Part shown: positions 8,370-15,653 of the stretch, piece by piece
Layout: every line of letters begins with the position of its first letter
Numbering within the stretch: the stretch's first letter is position 1
NCBI GenBank assembly: GCA_017450645.1
Contig: JAFSTE010000026.1
Coordinates: forward strand, 1-52,203
Length of the DNA: 52,203 nucleotides
DNA from: Eubacterium sp.
GTDB lineage: Bacteria > Bacillota > Clostridia > Oscillospirales > Acutalibacteraceae
Direction: 5' to 3'
Translations under genes and position numbers: made by a program
Notes under the pieces: model-generated
What the model saw: the letters and a program-made list of their open reading frames with translations, nothing else
Database searches by the model: none
Told to the model about the DNA's origin: nothing

Positions 8370-8378
8370 ATTATATCA
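8370..8378 (-). promoter_or_regulatory. extended -10 promoter of the macrodomain-sirtuin-ldh operon
   Basis: TGATATAAT on the minus strand (extended TGn, perfect -10), only 16 bases before the ATG, which gives a very short leader. The -35 is poor. Confidence 0.5.
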
Positions 8379-8435
8379 CAAATGCGCAACAGGCGAAACC
8401 CGTTACGCATTTTTTGCAAAAAAATATAATACTAA

Positions 8436-8636
8436 TCAAAACTTGCCATTGGGGTTTTGCCATGTGTCTTCTGCGGCAAGTGTTTCCATTACATCCCAGT
8501 GCTCGGCAATGTAGCCGTTCTCAACACGGAACAAGTCGTAGTAAGTTGTTGCAACGCCGCCGAAAGAGCCTTCGCTGCAAGCAAGCGCATAATCGCCGTC
8601 TGCAAGCACCATATGTGTTTGATTTTTTTGAACAAG
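8436..8636 (-). pseudogene. C-terminal remnant of a SnoaL-like (NTF2-fold) protein
   Basis: Read on the minus strand, this gives about 66 codons including VLADGDYALACSEG and YYDLFRVENGYIAEHWDV, then NPNGKF and a stop. That is the C-terminal half of the SnoaL-like/ester cyclase family. An in-frame stop lies just upstream, the N-terminal half is absent and no ribosome site precedes it. It lies head to head with an HxlR regulator, a family that often controls small oxidoreductase or cyclase genes, so the regulator may have lost its target. Confidence 0.7.
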
Positions 8637-8696
8637 TCAGAAAATAAGCGTATAGTATTTCCTCTGCTTGAATTGAGATTCGGTTTCCCTCACCTC

Positions 8697-8726
8697 TTGA
8701 CTACAGTGTAATGCCTATGGTATATT
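8697..8726 (+). promoter_or_regulatory. sigma-A promoter of the HxlR-family gene, with a dyad nearby
   Basis: TTGACT, 18-base spacer, TATATT. Downstream, at about 8755-8773, TAGTT...AACTA forms a short dyad that could be an autoregulatory operator (inference). Confidence 0.6.
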
Positions 8727-8833
8727 TTGTAAAGTAAGCACAATATAGTGCTGTAGTTTCCAAAAAGTAACTAATGCGTAGTTTAGCCATTTTTCAAGGT
8801 GAACTTTTTGAAATAATATTTGGAGGTGCCATT

Positions 8834-9172
8834 ATGGCAAATGTAAAAGACTTAAATTCACTACCGCCCTGTCCCGTGGAAACAACACTTTTGCTGATAG
8901 GCAGCAAGTGGAAGGTGCTCATTTTAAGAGATTTGATTGACGGCAAAAAGCGATTTGGTGAACTCAAACGCTCTGTAGGCTCAGTATCGCAAAAAGTATT
9001 AACCGCCCAGCTTCGCGAAATGGAAGCGGACGGTTTAGTAAAAAGAACCGTATTTGCAGAGGTGCCGCCACGAGTTGAATATGAACTTACGCAGCTCGGT
9101 TTCAGCCTTAAGCCTATTTTAGACAGCCTTTGGGCTTGGGGCGTAAGCTATAAGGCGCAATTAGCAAAATAA
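8834..9172 (+). CDS. HxlR-family winged-helix regulator
   Basis: A 112-residue protein with the HxlR pattern: C-P near the N-terminus (PPCPVETTLLLIGSKWKVLILRDL), GKKRFGELKRSVGSVSQKVLTAQLREMEADGLV, and the wing YELTQLGFSL. Members sense electrophiles or redox changes through the N-terminal Cys, here Cys14 by count. The ATG at 8834 with GGAGGT is clearly the start. It is transcribed away from the broken SnoaL-like gene. Confidence 0.9.
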   Translation: MANVKDLNSLPPCPVETTLLLIGSKWKVLILRDLIDGKKRFGELKRSVGSVSQKVLTAQLREMEADGLVKRTVFAEVPPRVEYELTQLGFSLKPILDSLWAWGVSYKAQLAK

Positions 9173-9184
9173 AACATATAAACT

Positions 9185-9214
9185 AAGGCACCCTTTTTGC
9201 AGGGTGCCTTGTTT
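9185..9214. terminator. intrinsic terminator between HxlR and GH130 genes
   Basis: AAGGCACCCT/AGGGTGCCTT with a TTTTGC loop, between two convergent genes. T content is moderate on both sides. Confidence 0.7.
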
Positions 9215-9218
9215 GCTA

Positions 9219-10169
9219 TTATTTAATAATATCGTTTGCCTTGATGTAGTCCACAACCTCGTCAACCGTTGTAAACGCAAGCGCAACCGTTGTATCGGCA
9301 GCGCCGTAGTAGATTGCGATTCTGCCCGTATCTGCGTCTGCAAGCGCTGAGCACGGGAACACAACATTAGGCACGTCGCCTACAGTTTCGTAAAGCTCGT
9401 GCGGTGCAAGCAGGAAGCTGTTAGCCCTGTGCAGCACCTTCCACGGCTCATTTTTGTCGAGGATTGCAGCGCCCATACTATAGGTAAAGCCGTTGCAGCT
9501 TGTAAGCACGCCGTGGTAGAACATCAGCCAGCCCTCGTCAAGCTCGATAGGTGTCGGACCTGCGCCGATTTTTGTCTTTTCCCAGAACTGCTCGGGCTTC
9601 ATAACAAATCTGTATTTGCCCCAGTATTCAAGGTCCTTACTGCGCTCGATAAAGATGTCGCCGTACGGGGTGTGACCTCTGTCGCACGGGCGAACGAGGA
9701 GCAGGAACTCGTCGTTAATCTTTTTCGGGAAAAGGACGCCGTTTCTCGCAACGGGATAGGTTGCGTCCTCCTTTTGCTCCCAGGTCTTAAAGTCCTCTGT
9801 AACAGCGATACCGATTGTGGTGCCGTTAGGGGTAAGGTTAACCCAAGAAAGGTAGTATTTGCCGTCGATTTCACAAAGTCTCGGGTCGTAGCCGTTAAAT
9901 ATAACCTTGTCGTCAAGCTCCCAGTGAATAGCGTCTTTACTGTAGCCCGTTACAAGAGTGTGGTACCTCGTCATATCGTCAACGCGGAACACGCCCGCAA
10001 AGCCGTCGCCGTAGGGCACAACCGCCGAGTTAAAAATACTGTTTGCAAAATAGAGATTATCCCTCGTGATAATAGGGTTTGCATTGTATCTCCATACGGG
10101 ATACCTGTAGCCCTGAGGTTTTTCCTGCCATGGAATATTAGGAATTGCCTGTCCGATAATTTTAGCCAT
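9219..10169 (-). CDS. GH130-family beta-mannoside phosphorylase
   Basis: A 316-residue five-bladed propeller enzyme: NPIITRDNLYFANSIFNSAVV at the start, GYDPRLCEIDGKYYLSWV with the catalytic Asp region, and KIGAGPTPIELDEGWLMFYHG, all typical of GH130. These enzymes phosphorolyse beta-1,4-mannosides to mannose-1-phosphate, or beta-mannosyl-GlcNAc in related groups. There is no signal peptide, so it is cytoplasmic. It follows the GH5 gene by 30 bases with AGGAGGT in front, suggesting joint use of a short imported oligosaccharide. Length is normal for the short GH130_2-like group; exact linkage unknown. Confidence 0.88.
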   Translation of the reverse strand: MAKIIGQAIPNIPWQEKPQGYRYPVWRYNANPIITRDNLYFANSIFNSAVVPYGDGFAGVFRVDDMTRYHTLVTGYSKDAIHWELDDKVIFNGYDPRLCEIDGKYYLSWVNLTPNGTTIGIAVTEDFKTWEQKEDATYPVARNGVLFPKKINDEFLLLVRPCDRGHTPYGDIFIERSKDLEYWGKYRFVMKPEQFWEKTKIGAGPTPIELDEGWLMFYHGVLTSCNGFTYSMGAAILDKNEPWKVLHRANSFLLAPHELYETVGDVPNVVFPCSALADADTGRIAIYYGAADTTVALAFTTVDEVVDYIKANDIIK

Positions 10170-10199
10170 ATCGCTACCTCCTTGTGCTAAACGCAGTTA

Positions 10200-11666
10200 T
10201 TATTTTATGTTAATCTGTACGGTCATATCGCCCGCAGCAGATGGAATACTAATTAAGCTTGCGCCGTTATCATACTCCTCAACGACCTTAAAGTCAATAC
10301 CGTTTTGCATTTCAAAAGGTCTGTGTACATAAATAAGGGTTTCGCCCTCGCCTTCGGCAGTATATTCAAGGGTAAATATATCGTATTCCCTGTCGTAGCC
10401 GTAGCGCTTAATCTCGCCCGCAACCGCAACGGGATGCGTCCTCGAAAGCATCTGCATAAGCGGCGAGTCAAGGTCGTCGCCGTGGTAATCCCAGTACATC
10501 TGACCCCAATGCATTTCGTCAAAATAATCGAGCAGCTCGAACGCGTGCGGGAACCACGAAGTATCCTTGTTGTCCGAACAGCCGCCCCACTCGCCGACAA
10601 CAACCGGCACCTCGAGGCGAAGCTGAGTGTTACGCATTTCGTTAAAGAAAGCTTTAACTCTGTCCGCGTTAGCGTACTGATAAAGCGGAGTGTCAACCGC
10701 AAAGTCGTATGAGTGCGGACCGAAGCACTGCATAGGCTCGCGCTTGCCGTTAACCGTAATCGGACGCGCGGACTGCTTAACGCCGCTGTTGCATATGTAG
10801 CACTGCTCCATCATAACGATACCGTTGTCCGTAACCTCTCTTATCGCGGCAGTGGTCTTGTTCAAAAACGGCGAGTACTTGTTGCGGTCAAAATCTGCTT
10901 CAAGCTCGTCGATAGGGCTTACAACATCGCGGATTACATCGCCGCCGATACAGTCAAGCATAGTCCTCGTGTCGCGCTTAAGTGCGGATTTAACAAGATT
11001 TGCGGTGTTAACCTTTTTGTTAAACAGTACATTTTTTGCAACATTACCGACAAGTCGCGCAAACATCATTTTGCTGTCTGAGCCGGGGAACGGCTCGTTC
11101 ATAAGGTCGTAGCCGAAAAGCGCGGGGCTATTGCCGTAACGCGCCGCAAGCATCTGCCACAGCTCGCAGTATCTGTCCTGCAAGCCTACGCCGCCGACCT
11201 CGGTGTTGTTCCAGAAATGGTCAAAGGATTTTGCAACCCATTTGCCAAAAAAGTAGCCGTCAGCCCATACAAAAATCGGCATCCTCGGCTTTGCGCCGTC
11301 GGTGATAACCGCCCACTGCGGAGCGCCGTCGCCAACGCTGTCGCCGTCGTTGCCCGAGTACAAATCCTGGTGCATATCAAGCAGGATGTAAACTCCGTAT
11401 TTTTCAGCAAGCTTAAAAATCTTATCGAGCGACTGAAGATAGCTCTTGTTGTATCTGCCCATTTCGGGCTCAATATTCTGCCAGGTTACGGCAAGACGGA
11501 TTATGTCAAAGCCGTTCGCCCTGTATTTTTTAAAGAATTCCTCGTCAAGATTATAGCGAAACTCCTTTTGGTCGCGCAGCTTGTCGTCAATATTCATACC
11601 GTTGAATATTCTTGTCCTGCCGAGGTCATCCACAAACTTTAACTTGTTAGTGATAATCTTTTCCAT
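10200..11666 (-). CDS. cytoplasmic GH5-family glycoside hydrolase
   Basis: A 488-residue (beta/alpha)8 hydrolase: NGMNIDDK near residues 23-30, LLDMHQDLYS, DLMNEPFPG with the acid/base Glu, and VVGEWGG with the nucleophile Glu. The DMHQDLYS/NEPFPG signature resembles the endoglycoceramidase or glucosylceramidase side of GH5 more than secreted cellulases. There is no signal peptide. It is first in a two-gene operon with GH130, which points to intracellular cleavage of a short glycoside. The substrate cannot be assigned from sequence. Confidence 0.88.
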   Translation of the reverse strand: MEKIITNKLKFVDDLGRTRIFNGMNIDDKLRDQKEFRYNLDEEFFKKYRANGFDIIRLAVTWQNIEPEMGRYNKSYLQSLDKIFKLAEKYGVYILLDMHQDLYSGNDGDSVGDGAPQWAVITDGAKPRMPIFVWADGYFFGKWVAKSFDHFWNNTEVGGVGLQDRYCELWQMLAARYGNSPALFGYDLMNEPFPGSDSKMMFARLVGNVAKNVLFNKKVNTANLVKSALKRDTRTMLDCIGGDVIRDVVSPIDELEADFDRNKYSPFLNKTTAAIREVTDNGIVMMEQCYICNSGVKQSARPITVNGKREPMQCFGPHSYDFAVDTPLYQYANADRVKAFFNEMRNTQLRLEVPVVVGEWGGCSDNKDTSWFPHAFELLDYFDEMHWGQMYWDYHGDDLDSPLMQMLSRTHPVAVAGEIKRYGYDREYDIFTLEYTAEGEGETLIYVHRPFEMQNGIDFKVVEEYDNGASLISIPSAAGDMTVQINIK

Positions 11667-11709
11667 TTTTTACCCCCATTACACAATAGGTATTTTACTC
11701 CTTATTGTC

Positions 11710-11738
11710 ATTATAAACTATATATAACCTTAATTCAA
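11710..11738 (-). promoter_or_regulatory. sigma-A promoter of the GH5-GH130 operon
   Basis: TTGAAT, 17-base spacer, perfect TATAAT on the minus strand, 44 bases from the GH5 start. Confidence 0.75.
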
Positions 11739-11781
11739 TATAAAAATTATACATTATATAAGTGAGTCTTTATGCAAGCAA

Positions 11782-11819
11782 CGAGAGCGCTCCACAGCAT
11801 CAGCGCGGCTCGTTTTTTC
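11782..11819 (+). terminator. terminator-like hairpin upstream of the candidate ncRNA
   Basis: CGAG-a-GCGCT and AGCGC-gg-CTCG pair and are followed by TTTTTT. No plus-strand gene precedes it, so what it would terminate is unclear; it may insulate the ncRNA promoter. Confidence 0.5.
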
Positions 11820-11848
11820 TTGACTGCAATGAAAAATAATGCTAAAAT
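11820..11848 (+). promoter_or_regulatory. sigma-A promoter of the candidate ncRNA
   Basis: TTGACT, 17-base spacer, TAAAAT. The predicted start, six to eight bases later, falls exactly at the beginning of a long inverted repeat. Confidence 0.75.
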
Positions 11849-11854
11849 GAAAGT

Positions 11855-12021
11855 GCCAAACAAAATTTTATAAGTATAAGCCAAATATTTGGGTGCATTT
11901 TATTTGTATAAAATGCATGCTCTTATTTTGCACCCATATATTGGCTTGTAAAATTTTGTTTGGCGACAGTTGAGCTATGCGTTTTTAGTGCGTAGCCTTG
12001 GCTGCGCACTTTTTTATTTAT
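11855..12021 (+). ncRNA. candidate structured non-coding RNA, about 165 nt
   Basis: A promoter directly upstream, a 110-base imperfect inverted repeat (11855-11964) and a strong terminator (11987-12017) define a transcript without a plausible reading frame. The RNA would fold into a long rod: GCCAAACAAAATTTTA pairs with its partner at 11949-11964, then comes a one-sided bulge, AAGCCAA/TTGGCTT, GGGTGCA/TGCACCC and an apical GCATTTTAT/ATAAAATGC hairpin. The rod-with-bulge shape recalls 6S RNA, but I did not recognise conserved sequence. A mobile palindromic repeat that happens to follow a promoter is the main alternative, as is a leader of the gene at 12100. Confidence 0.55.
11987..12017 (+). 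terminator. intrinsic terminator of the candidate ncRNA
   Basis: AGTGCGTAGCC/GGCTGCGCACT with a two-base loop and one G-T pair, followed by six T. It ends 83 bases before the secreted-protein gene at 12100. Confidence 0.85.
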
Positions 12022-12099
12022 GAGAGGATGTGAAAAAAGGCGTTAACTTTAATTACAAAAATTAAGTATTAAATACCATTAATAATAAAGGAGAGAAAA

Positions 12100-13659
12100 A
12101 TGAAAAAGACAATAAGTTTATTAATTTCGGCTATACTTTTATTCAGCCTGCTTGGTACCACAGCAACTCAGGCGCATGCTGCAAGCTACCCGTTTGTATG
12201 GCTGTCAGCATCTGAGGCTTCCGTTGGCGAAACCGTACCGCTTATGTTCCAATACTATCCGGTTTACAGTAACGAAGAGCTTGATGTTTATGTATATGAT
12301 TCGTCAGATGACCTTGTAGCAACGGCAGATTCTACCTTCTACAATTCTACAAGTATAAGATACTATACGGTAAATTGGGATACAAAAGGCTATAAAGCCG
12401 GCAAGTATACAATAGTTGTAAGAAAATTCTTTTACAGTTATTATCAGTGGAATGAAACACCGACACCGTCAACTTTCACCTTTACATTAAATAATGATAT
12501 AAATAAAGGCGATAAAAACAAAAACAAATACAAAGGAACAAAAGAAACAATTATCGGCTCAAATTACAGCACTGTAACTACGTCAAAGAACACTCTTTGC
12601 ACTGCATATTCCGGCTGGAACGACCTTGTTATCAACGGCGTTAAGCTGAGAATCAGCGAAATGTATTTAAACGATACCGCTGATGCAATGTTGCAAAAAG
12701 ATAATATGTTTAATCCGAGTTCCGATTCAACAAAAAGCTGGTATTTAATCAAGTTTACCGCAACTAATACGACCGGTTCGGATGTGCCCGCTTCTGACCT
12801 GGTAGGCGGATACGCTTCTGTTTACAAGTATACCGGCAGCAAGGCAACTACTTTGGATCTTGCGACAATGGGTGATGACTCAACCGGCAGATATGACGCT
12901 TCTGACGTTACAATCCCCGCAGGCGGTAGCGCTGAGTTCTGGGAGGGCATTATGATCCCGTCAAGTCAGGGTATGCCGTTCCTTAAAATAGGCAACGTAT
13001 TTGTTAACACAAATCCTAACGCACCTAAAAAGGCAAGCCATTACAATATTAAGTCAACAACAAAAGCAACCGCTACGGCAAACGGCAAAATAGTAACCAA
13101 ATGTTCGGTTTGCGGCAAGGTTAAATCGTCAACTACTATTAAAAAGGTGTCAAAGATTAAGCTTTCCCCGACAAAGTACGCATATGACGGAAAGGTTAAA
13201 AATCCAAAGTTAACCGTTAAAGACAGCGCAGGCAAAGCACTTGTAAAGGGAACTTCCTACAAGGTTTCAACACCGAGCGGCAGAAAGAATGTCGGCAAGT
13301 ATAATTACAAAATCACCTTCAAGGGTAATTATAAGGGCACAAAAACAGTAAGCTTTACCATCCTTCCGAAGGCAACAAATATTTCCAAGCTCAAAGCGGA
13401 ATCAAAGGGCATCACGGTTAACTGGAAAAAGCAGGCTACTCAGACAAGCGGCTATCAGATTCAGGTTGCAACAAACAGCAAATTCACAAAGAACGTAAAG
13501 AAAAAGACAGTTTCCGGCAGCTCAAATACATCAAAAGAAATCACAAACCTTAAAGCCAAGAAAAAGTATTATGTAAGAATCAGAACTTACAAGACCGTTA
13601 AAGGCAAAAAATACTATTCTTCATGGTCAACTGCCAAGACTGTTACAACTAAAAAATAA
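12100..13659 (+). CDS. secreted Ig-like/fibronectin III surface protein
   Basis: A 519-residue protein with a signal peptide (cut after about 27, AHA), an N-terminal beta-rich region (30-150), a DUF4352/DUF5067-like middle (about 165-310: NDLVINGVKLRISEMY, WYLIKFTATNTTGSDV), a short CSVCGKVKSS knuckle, a Lys-rich Ig-like domain (345-420) and a C-terminal Fn3 domain ending YYVRIRTYKTVKGKKYYSSW. No LPxTG, GW or SLH anchor is present. GGAGAG precedes the ATG. Its C-terminal half is paralogous to the proteins at 34030 and 28757. Likely an extracellular or wall-associated adhesin-like protein; the ligand is unknown. Confidence 0.85.
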   Translation: MKKTISLLISAILLFSLLGTTATQAHAASYPFVWLSASEASVGETVPLMFQYYPVYSNEELDVYVYDSSDDLVATADSTFYNSTSIRYYTVNWDTKGYKAGKYTIVVRKFFYSYYQWNETPTPSTFTFTLNNDINKGDKNKNKYKGTKETIIGSNYSTVTTSKNTLCTAYSGWNDLVINGVKLRISEMYLNDTADAMLQKDNMFNPSSDSTKSWYLIKFTATNTTGSDVPASDLVGGYASVYKYTGSKATTLDLATMGDDSTGRYDASDVTIPAGGSAEFWEGIMIPSSQGMPFLKIGNVFVNTNPNAPKKASHYNIKSTTKATATANGKIVTKCSVCGKVKSSTTIKKVSKIKLSPTKYAYDGKVKNPKLTVKDSAGKALVKGTSYKVSTPSGRKNVGKYNYKITFKGNYKGTKTVSFTILPKATNISKLKAESKGITVNWKKQATQTSGYQIQVATNSKFTKNVKKKTVSGSSNTSKEITNLKAKKKYYVRIRTYKTVKGKKYYSSWSTAKTVTTKK

Positions 13660-13675
13660 TAGTTAAACAGCAACA

Positions 13676-13705
13676 AACCGCCTCACTTTTGTGGGGCGGT
13701 TTTTT
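13676..13705 (+). terminator. intrinsic terminator after the secreted protein
   Basis: AACCGCCTCAC/GTGGGGCGGTT with a TTTT loop and a T run. Confidence 0.85.
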
Positions 13706-13743
13706 CGGTGCCCCGTCGTTGGTTCGATACGATGGGGAGAAAA

Positions 13744-13777
13744 AGCAAAAAGAAAAGGTACGCTGATGCGTACCTTT
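13744..13777 (-). terminator. terminator of tRNA-Asn
   Basis: AAAGGTACGC/GCGTACCTTT with a four-base loop, followed on the minus strand by TTCTTTTTGC, directly after the tRNA 3' end. Confidence 0.8.
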
Positions 13778-13782
13778 CTTTT

Positions 13783-13858
13783 TGGCTCCCCTTGTCGGAC
13801 TCGAACCAACGACAACTCGGTTAACAGCCGAGTGCTCTACCAACTGAGCTAAAGAGGA
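13783..13858 (-). tRNA. tRNA-Asn (GTT)
   Basis: On the minus strand a full cloverleaf of 76 bases: acceptor TCCTCTT/AAGGGGA, D arm with AGCTCAGTTGGTAGAGC, anticodon stem CTCGG/CCGAG around loop CTGTTAA (anticodon GTT, Asn), T arm with GGTTCGAGTCC, discriminator G and encoded CCA. A terminator follows at once. Confidence 0.95.
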
Positions 13859-13899
13859 ATGTTTAGTTGTTTTATAATGCACTGTTCGAGTGTCGTTGT

Positions 13900-13916
13900 A
13901 CCAACGACAACCTCGG
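13900..13916 (-). repeat. short 3'-side tRNA-Asn fragment
   Basis: ACCAACGACAACCTCGG on the plus strand equals the variable/T-arm side of the tRNA-Asn gene (13804-13819) except for one inserted C. It lies on the far side of a 110-bp insert from the 5' tRNA fragment at 14027-14065. The rest of the T arm and the acceptor strand are lost. Confidence 0.55.
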
Positions 13917-14026
13917 CGGGCGGTGCCCAAAATTTGTTATCGGCTTGGAGCGCCGACAAATTTTGACCGCTACGCAGTTCTTATTGCTCCCTTACTCTGC
14001 CGCAGGCAGCGGTCGCAAACGAACCA
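13917..14026. repeat. 110-bp palindromic insert between tRNA-Asn fragments
   Basis: Contains nested inverted repeats: CAAAATTTGT (13928-13937) with ACAAATTTTG (13956-13965), and GACCGCT (13965-13971) with AGCGGTC (14008-14014). No reading frame. It sits exactly at the anticodon stem/loop junction of a broken tRNA-Asn copy. Confidence 0.6.
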
Positions 14027-14065
14027 GTTAACAGCCGAGTGCTCTACCAACTGAGCTAAAGAGGA
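14027..14065 (-). pseudogene. 5' half of a second tRNA-Asn
   Basis: Bases 1-39 of tRNA-Asn (acceptor strand, D arm, anticodon stem 5' side and loop) are repeated perfectly; with the upstream flank ATGTTT the direct repeat with 13820-13864 is 45 bases (14027-14071). The 3' half is replaced by the palindromic insert, so no cloverleaf can form. Confidence 0.85.
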
Positions 14066-14176
14066 ATGTTTCACTCTTGAGTGCTTAAATATAATAACAA
14101 ATTAATGTTAGGATGTCAACATATTTTTTTATTTTTTCAAAAAATTGTCGGGAGGACTTGTGCCCTCCCGAAATAC

Positions 14177-15454
14177 TTATTTATTTCTGTAGATTATTGC
14201 TTCACGCTCAGGTCCGTTAGAAACCATCGTGATATTGCAGCCCATCTCGTTTTCGATAAACTCGACATAATCGCGTGTTTCCTGAGGAAGTTCGTCGTAA
14301 TTCTTAATACCTCTGATGTCGCAGTGCCAGCCCTTAAGGGTTTTAAGCACGGGCTTAGCCTTTTTAAGAAGCGGAGTTGTCGGGAAGTCCTTAGTAACCT
14401 CGCCGTCAATCTCATAGCCGACGCAAACCTTAATCTCCTCAAGATATGACAGGCAGTCGAGCGCGGTCATAACAACCTGAGTTGCGCCCTGACACTCGAT
14501 ACCGTAGCGCGAAGCCACGCAGTCGAACCAGCCAACGCGGCGCGGACGGCCTGTTGTAGCGCCGAACTCGCCCTTGTCGCCGCCGTGGATACGAAGCTCC
14601 TGAGCCTCGTCGCCGAAAATCTCGCTGACGAACTCGCCTGCGCCGACGGCTGACGAATACGCCTTTGTAACAACCACGATATCCTCAATCTTATGAGGCG
14701 GAATACCTGCGCCTACAGCGCCGTAGCCCGCGAGAGTCGAAGATGAGGTAACCATAGGATAGATACCGAAATCGGGGTCCTTAAGCGTACCGAGCTGACC
14801 TTCAAGAAGGATGTTTTTGCCCTCTTTGATAGCGTTTGCAAGGTAAGTGTGGGTATCGCAAACATAAGGTGCAATCTTTTCTTTATATTCCATACAGGTA
14901 GCATAAAGCTCGTCCTCGCTGAGAAGCGGCTTATGGTAAACATGCTCGAGCGTAAGGTTTTTAAGAGTACAGATGTTCTTAAGCTTAGCCTTAAGAACCT
15001 CGTCGTCAAACAGCTCGTTTACCTGAATACCGATTTTTGAATACTTGTCCGAGAAGAACGGCGCGATACCGCTCTTGGTCGAGCCAAAGGCGTTTTTGCC
15101 GAGTCTCTCCTCCTCGTACTCGTCGAGCAAAATGTGGTACGGCATAAGGATTTGCGCCCTCTCGCTGACTAAAAGGTGCGGATTGAGCCCCGCCTCTTTA
15201 ACCTGCTCAAGCTCGTTGATAAACTTATTAATATCAAGCGCAACGCCGTTACCTATAATACAGGTCGTGTGGTCGTAGCACACGCCCGACGGCATAAGAT
15301 GCAACGCGAATCTGCCGTGCTCGTTAATAATTGTATGTCCCGCATTTGCACCGCCCTGAAAGCGAATAACGATATCGCTCTTTTCGGCGAACATATCGGT
15401 GATTTTACCCTTACCTTCGTCGCCCCAGTTGGCGCCTACTATTGCTCTTACCAT
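14177..15454 (-). CDS. purA: adenylosuccinate synthetase
   Basis: A 425-residue GTP-dependent enzyme joining IMP and aspartate, the first step from IMP to AMP. The N-terminus has the P-loop-like GANWGDEGKGKITD, then QGGANAGHT and GNGVALD. The conserved GDKGEFGATTGRPRRVGWFD stretch lies near residues 295-315. Length is normal. It is downstream of the AICAR transformylase gene on the same strand, with a palindromic repeat between, so the two late purine steps are probably co-expressed. Confidence 0.96.
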   Translation of the reverse strand: MVRAIVGANWGDEGKGKITDMFAEKSDIVIRFQGGANAGHTIINEHGRFALHLMPSGVCYDHTTCIIGNGVALDINKFINELEQVKEAGLNPHLLVSERAQILMPYHILLDEYEEERLGKNAFGSTKSGIAPFFSDKYSKIGIQVNELFDDEVLKAKLKNICTLKNLTLEHVYHKPLLSEDELYATCMEYKEKIAPYVCDTHTYLANAIKEGKNILLEGQLGTLKDPDFGIYPMVTSSSTLAGYGAVGAGIPPHKIEDIVVVTKAYSSAVGAGEFVSEIFGDEAQELRIHGGDKGEFGATTGRPRRVGWFDCVASRYGIECQGATQVVMTALDCLSYLEEIKVCVGYEIDGEVTKDFPTTPLLKKAKPVLKTLKGWHCDIRGIKNYDELPQETRDYVEFIENEMGCNITMVSNGPEREAIIYRNK

Positions 15455-15476
15455 AATATAATTCTCCTATCTTTGT

Positions 15477-15639
15477 TGCCTCCCTTGTTAAAGGGAGGGG
15501 GACCACGAAGTGGTGGAGGGATGGTCGCTCAATTTAACGAATACTAAAATCAAGCAATCATATTTTCAACACATTTTAAAAGACGTTGAACATCCCCTCT
15601 GTCACTTCGTGACATCTCCCCTTTAGCAAGGGGAGCAAA
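15477..15639. repeat. 163-bp palindrome-ended repeat (CCCTTTAGCAAGGG type)
   Basis: Left arm 15477-15523 and right arm 15591-15639 are imperfect inverted copies of about 47 bases containing CCACGAAGTGG and TCACTTCGTGA cores with CTCCCTT/AAGGGGAG ends. The middle is AT-rich with no gene. Such arms look like a dispersed palindromic repeat of gut Clostridia (from memory, not searched). It occupies the purA-purH gap. Confidence 0.75.
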
Positions 15640-15653
15640 TCGGTTTAATAATC

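Noticed and set aside
12100-13659. Sortase-anchored protein
   Set aside because: The C-terminus ends in the Fn3 domain with Lys residues; no LPxTG-like motif, hydrophobic segment or tail. The same holds for 28757 and 34030.
13649-13930. A 93-codon minus-strand frame across tRNA-Asn (SSLAQLVEHSAVNRVVVGSSPTRGA)
   Set aside because: This is the well-known false protein obtained by translating a tRNA gene and its flanks; no ribosome site and the tRNA is intact.
15455-15653. Purine riboswitch before purA
   Set aside because: The gap is filled by a palindromic repeat with two similar arms; the conserved loops of a purine riboswitch are not seen.
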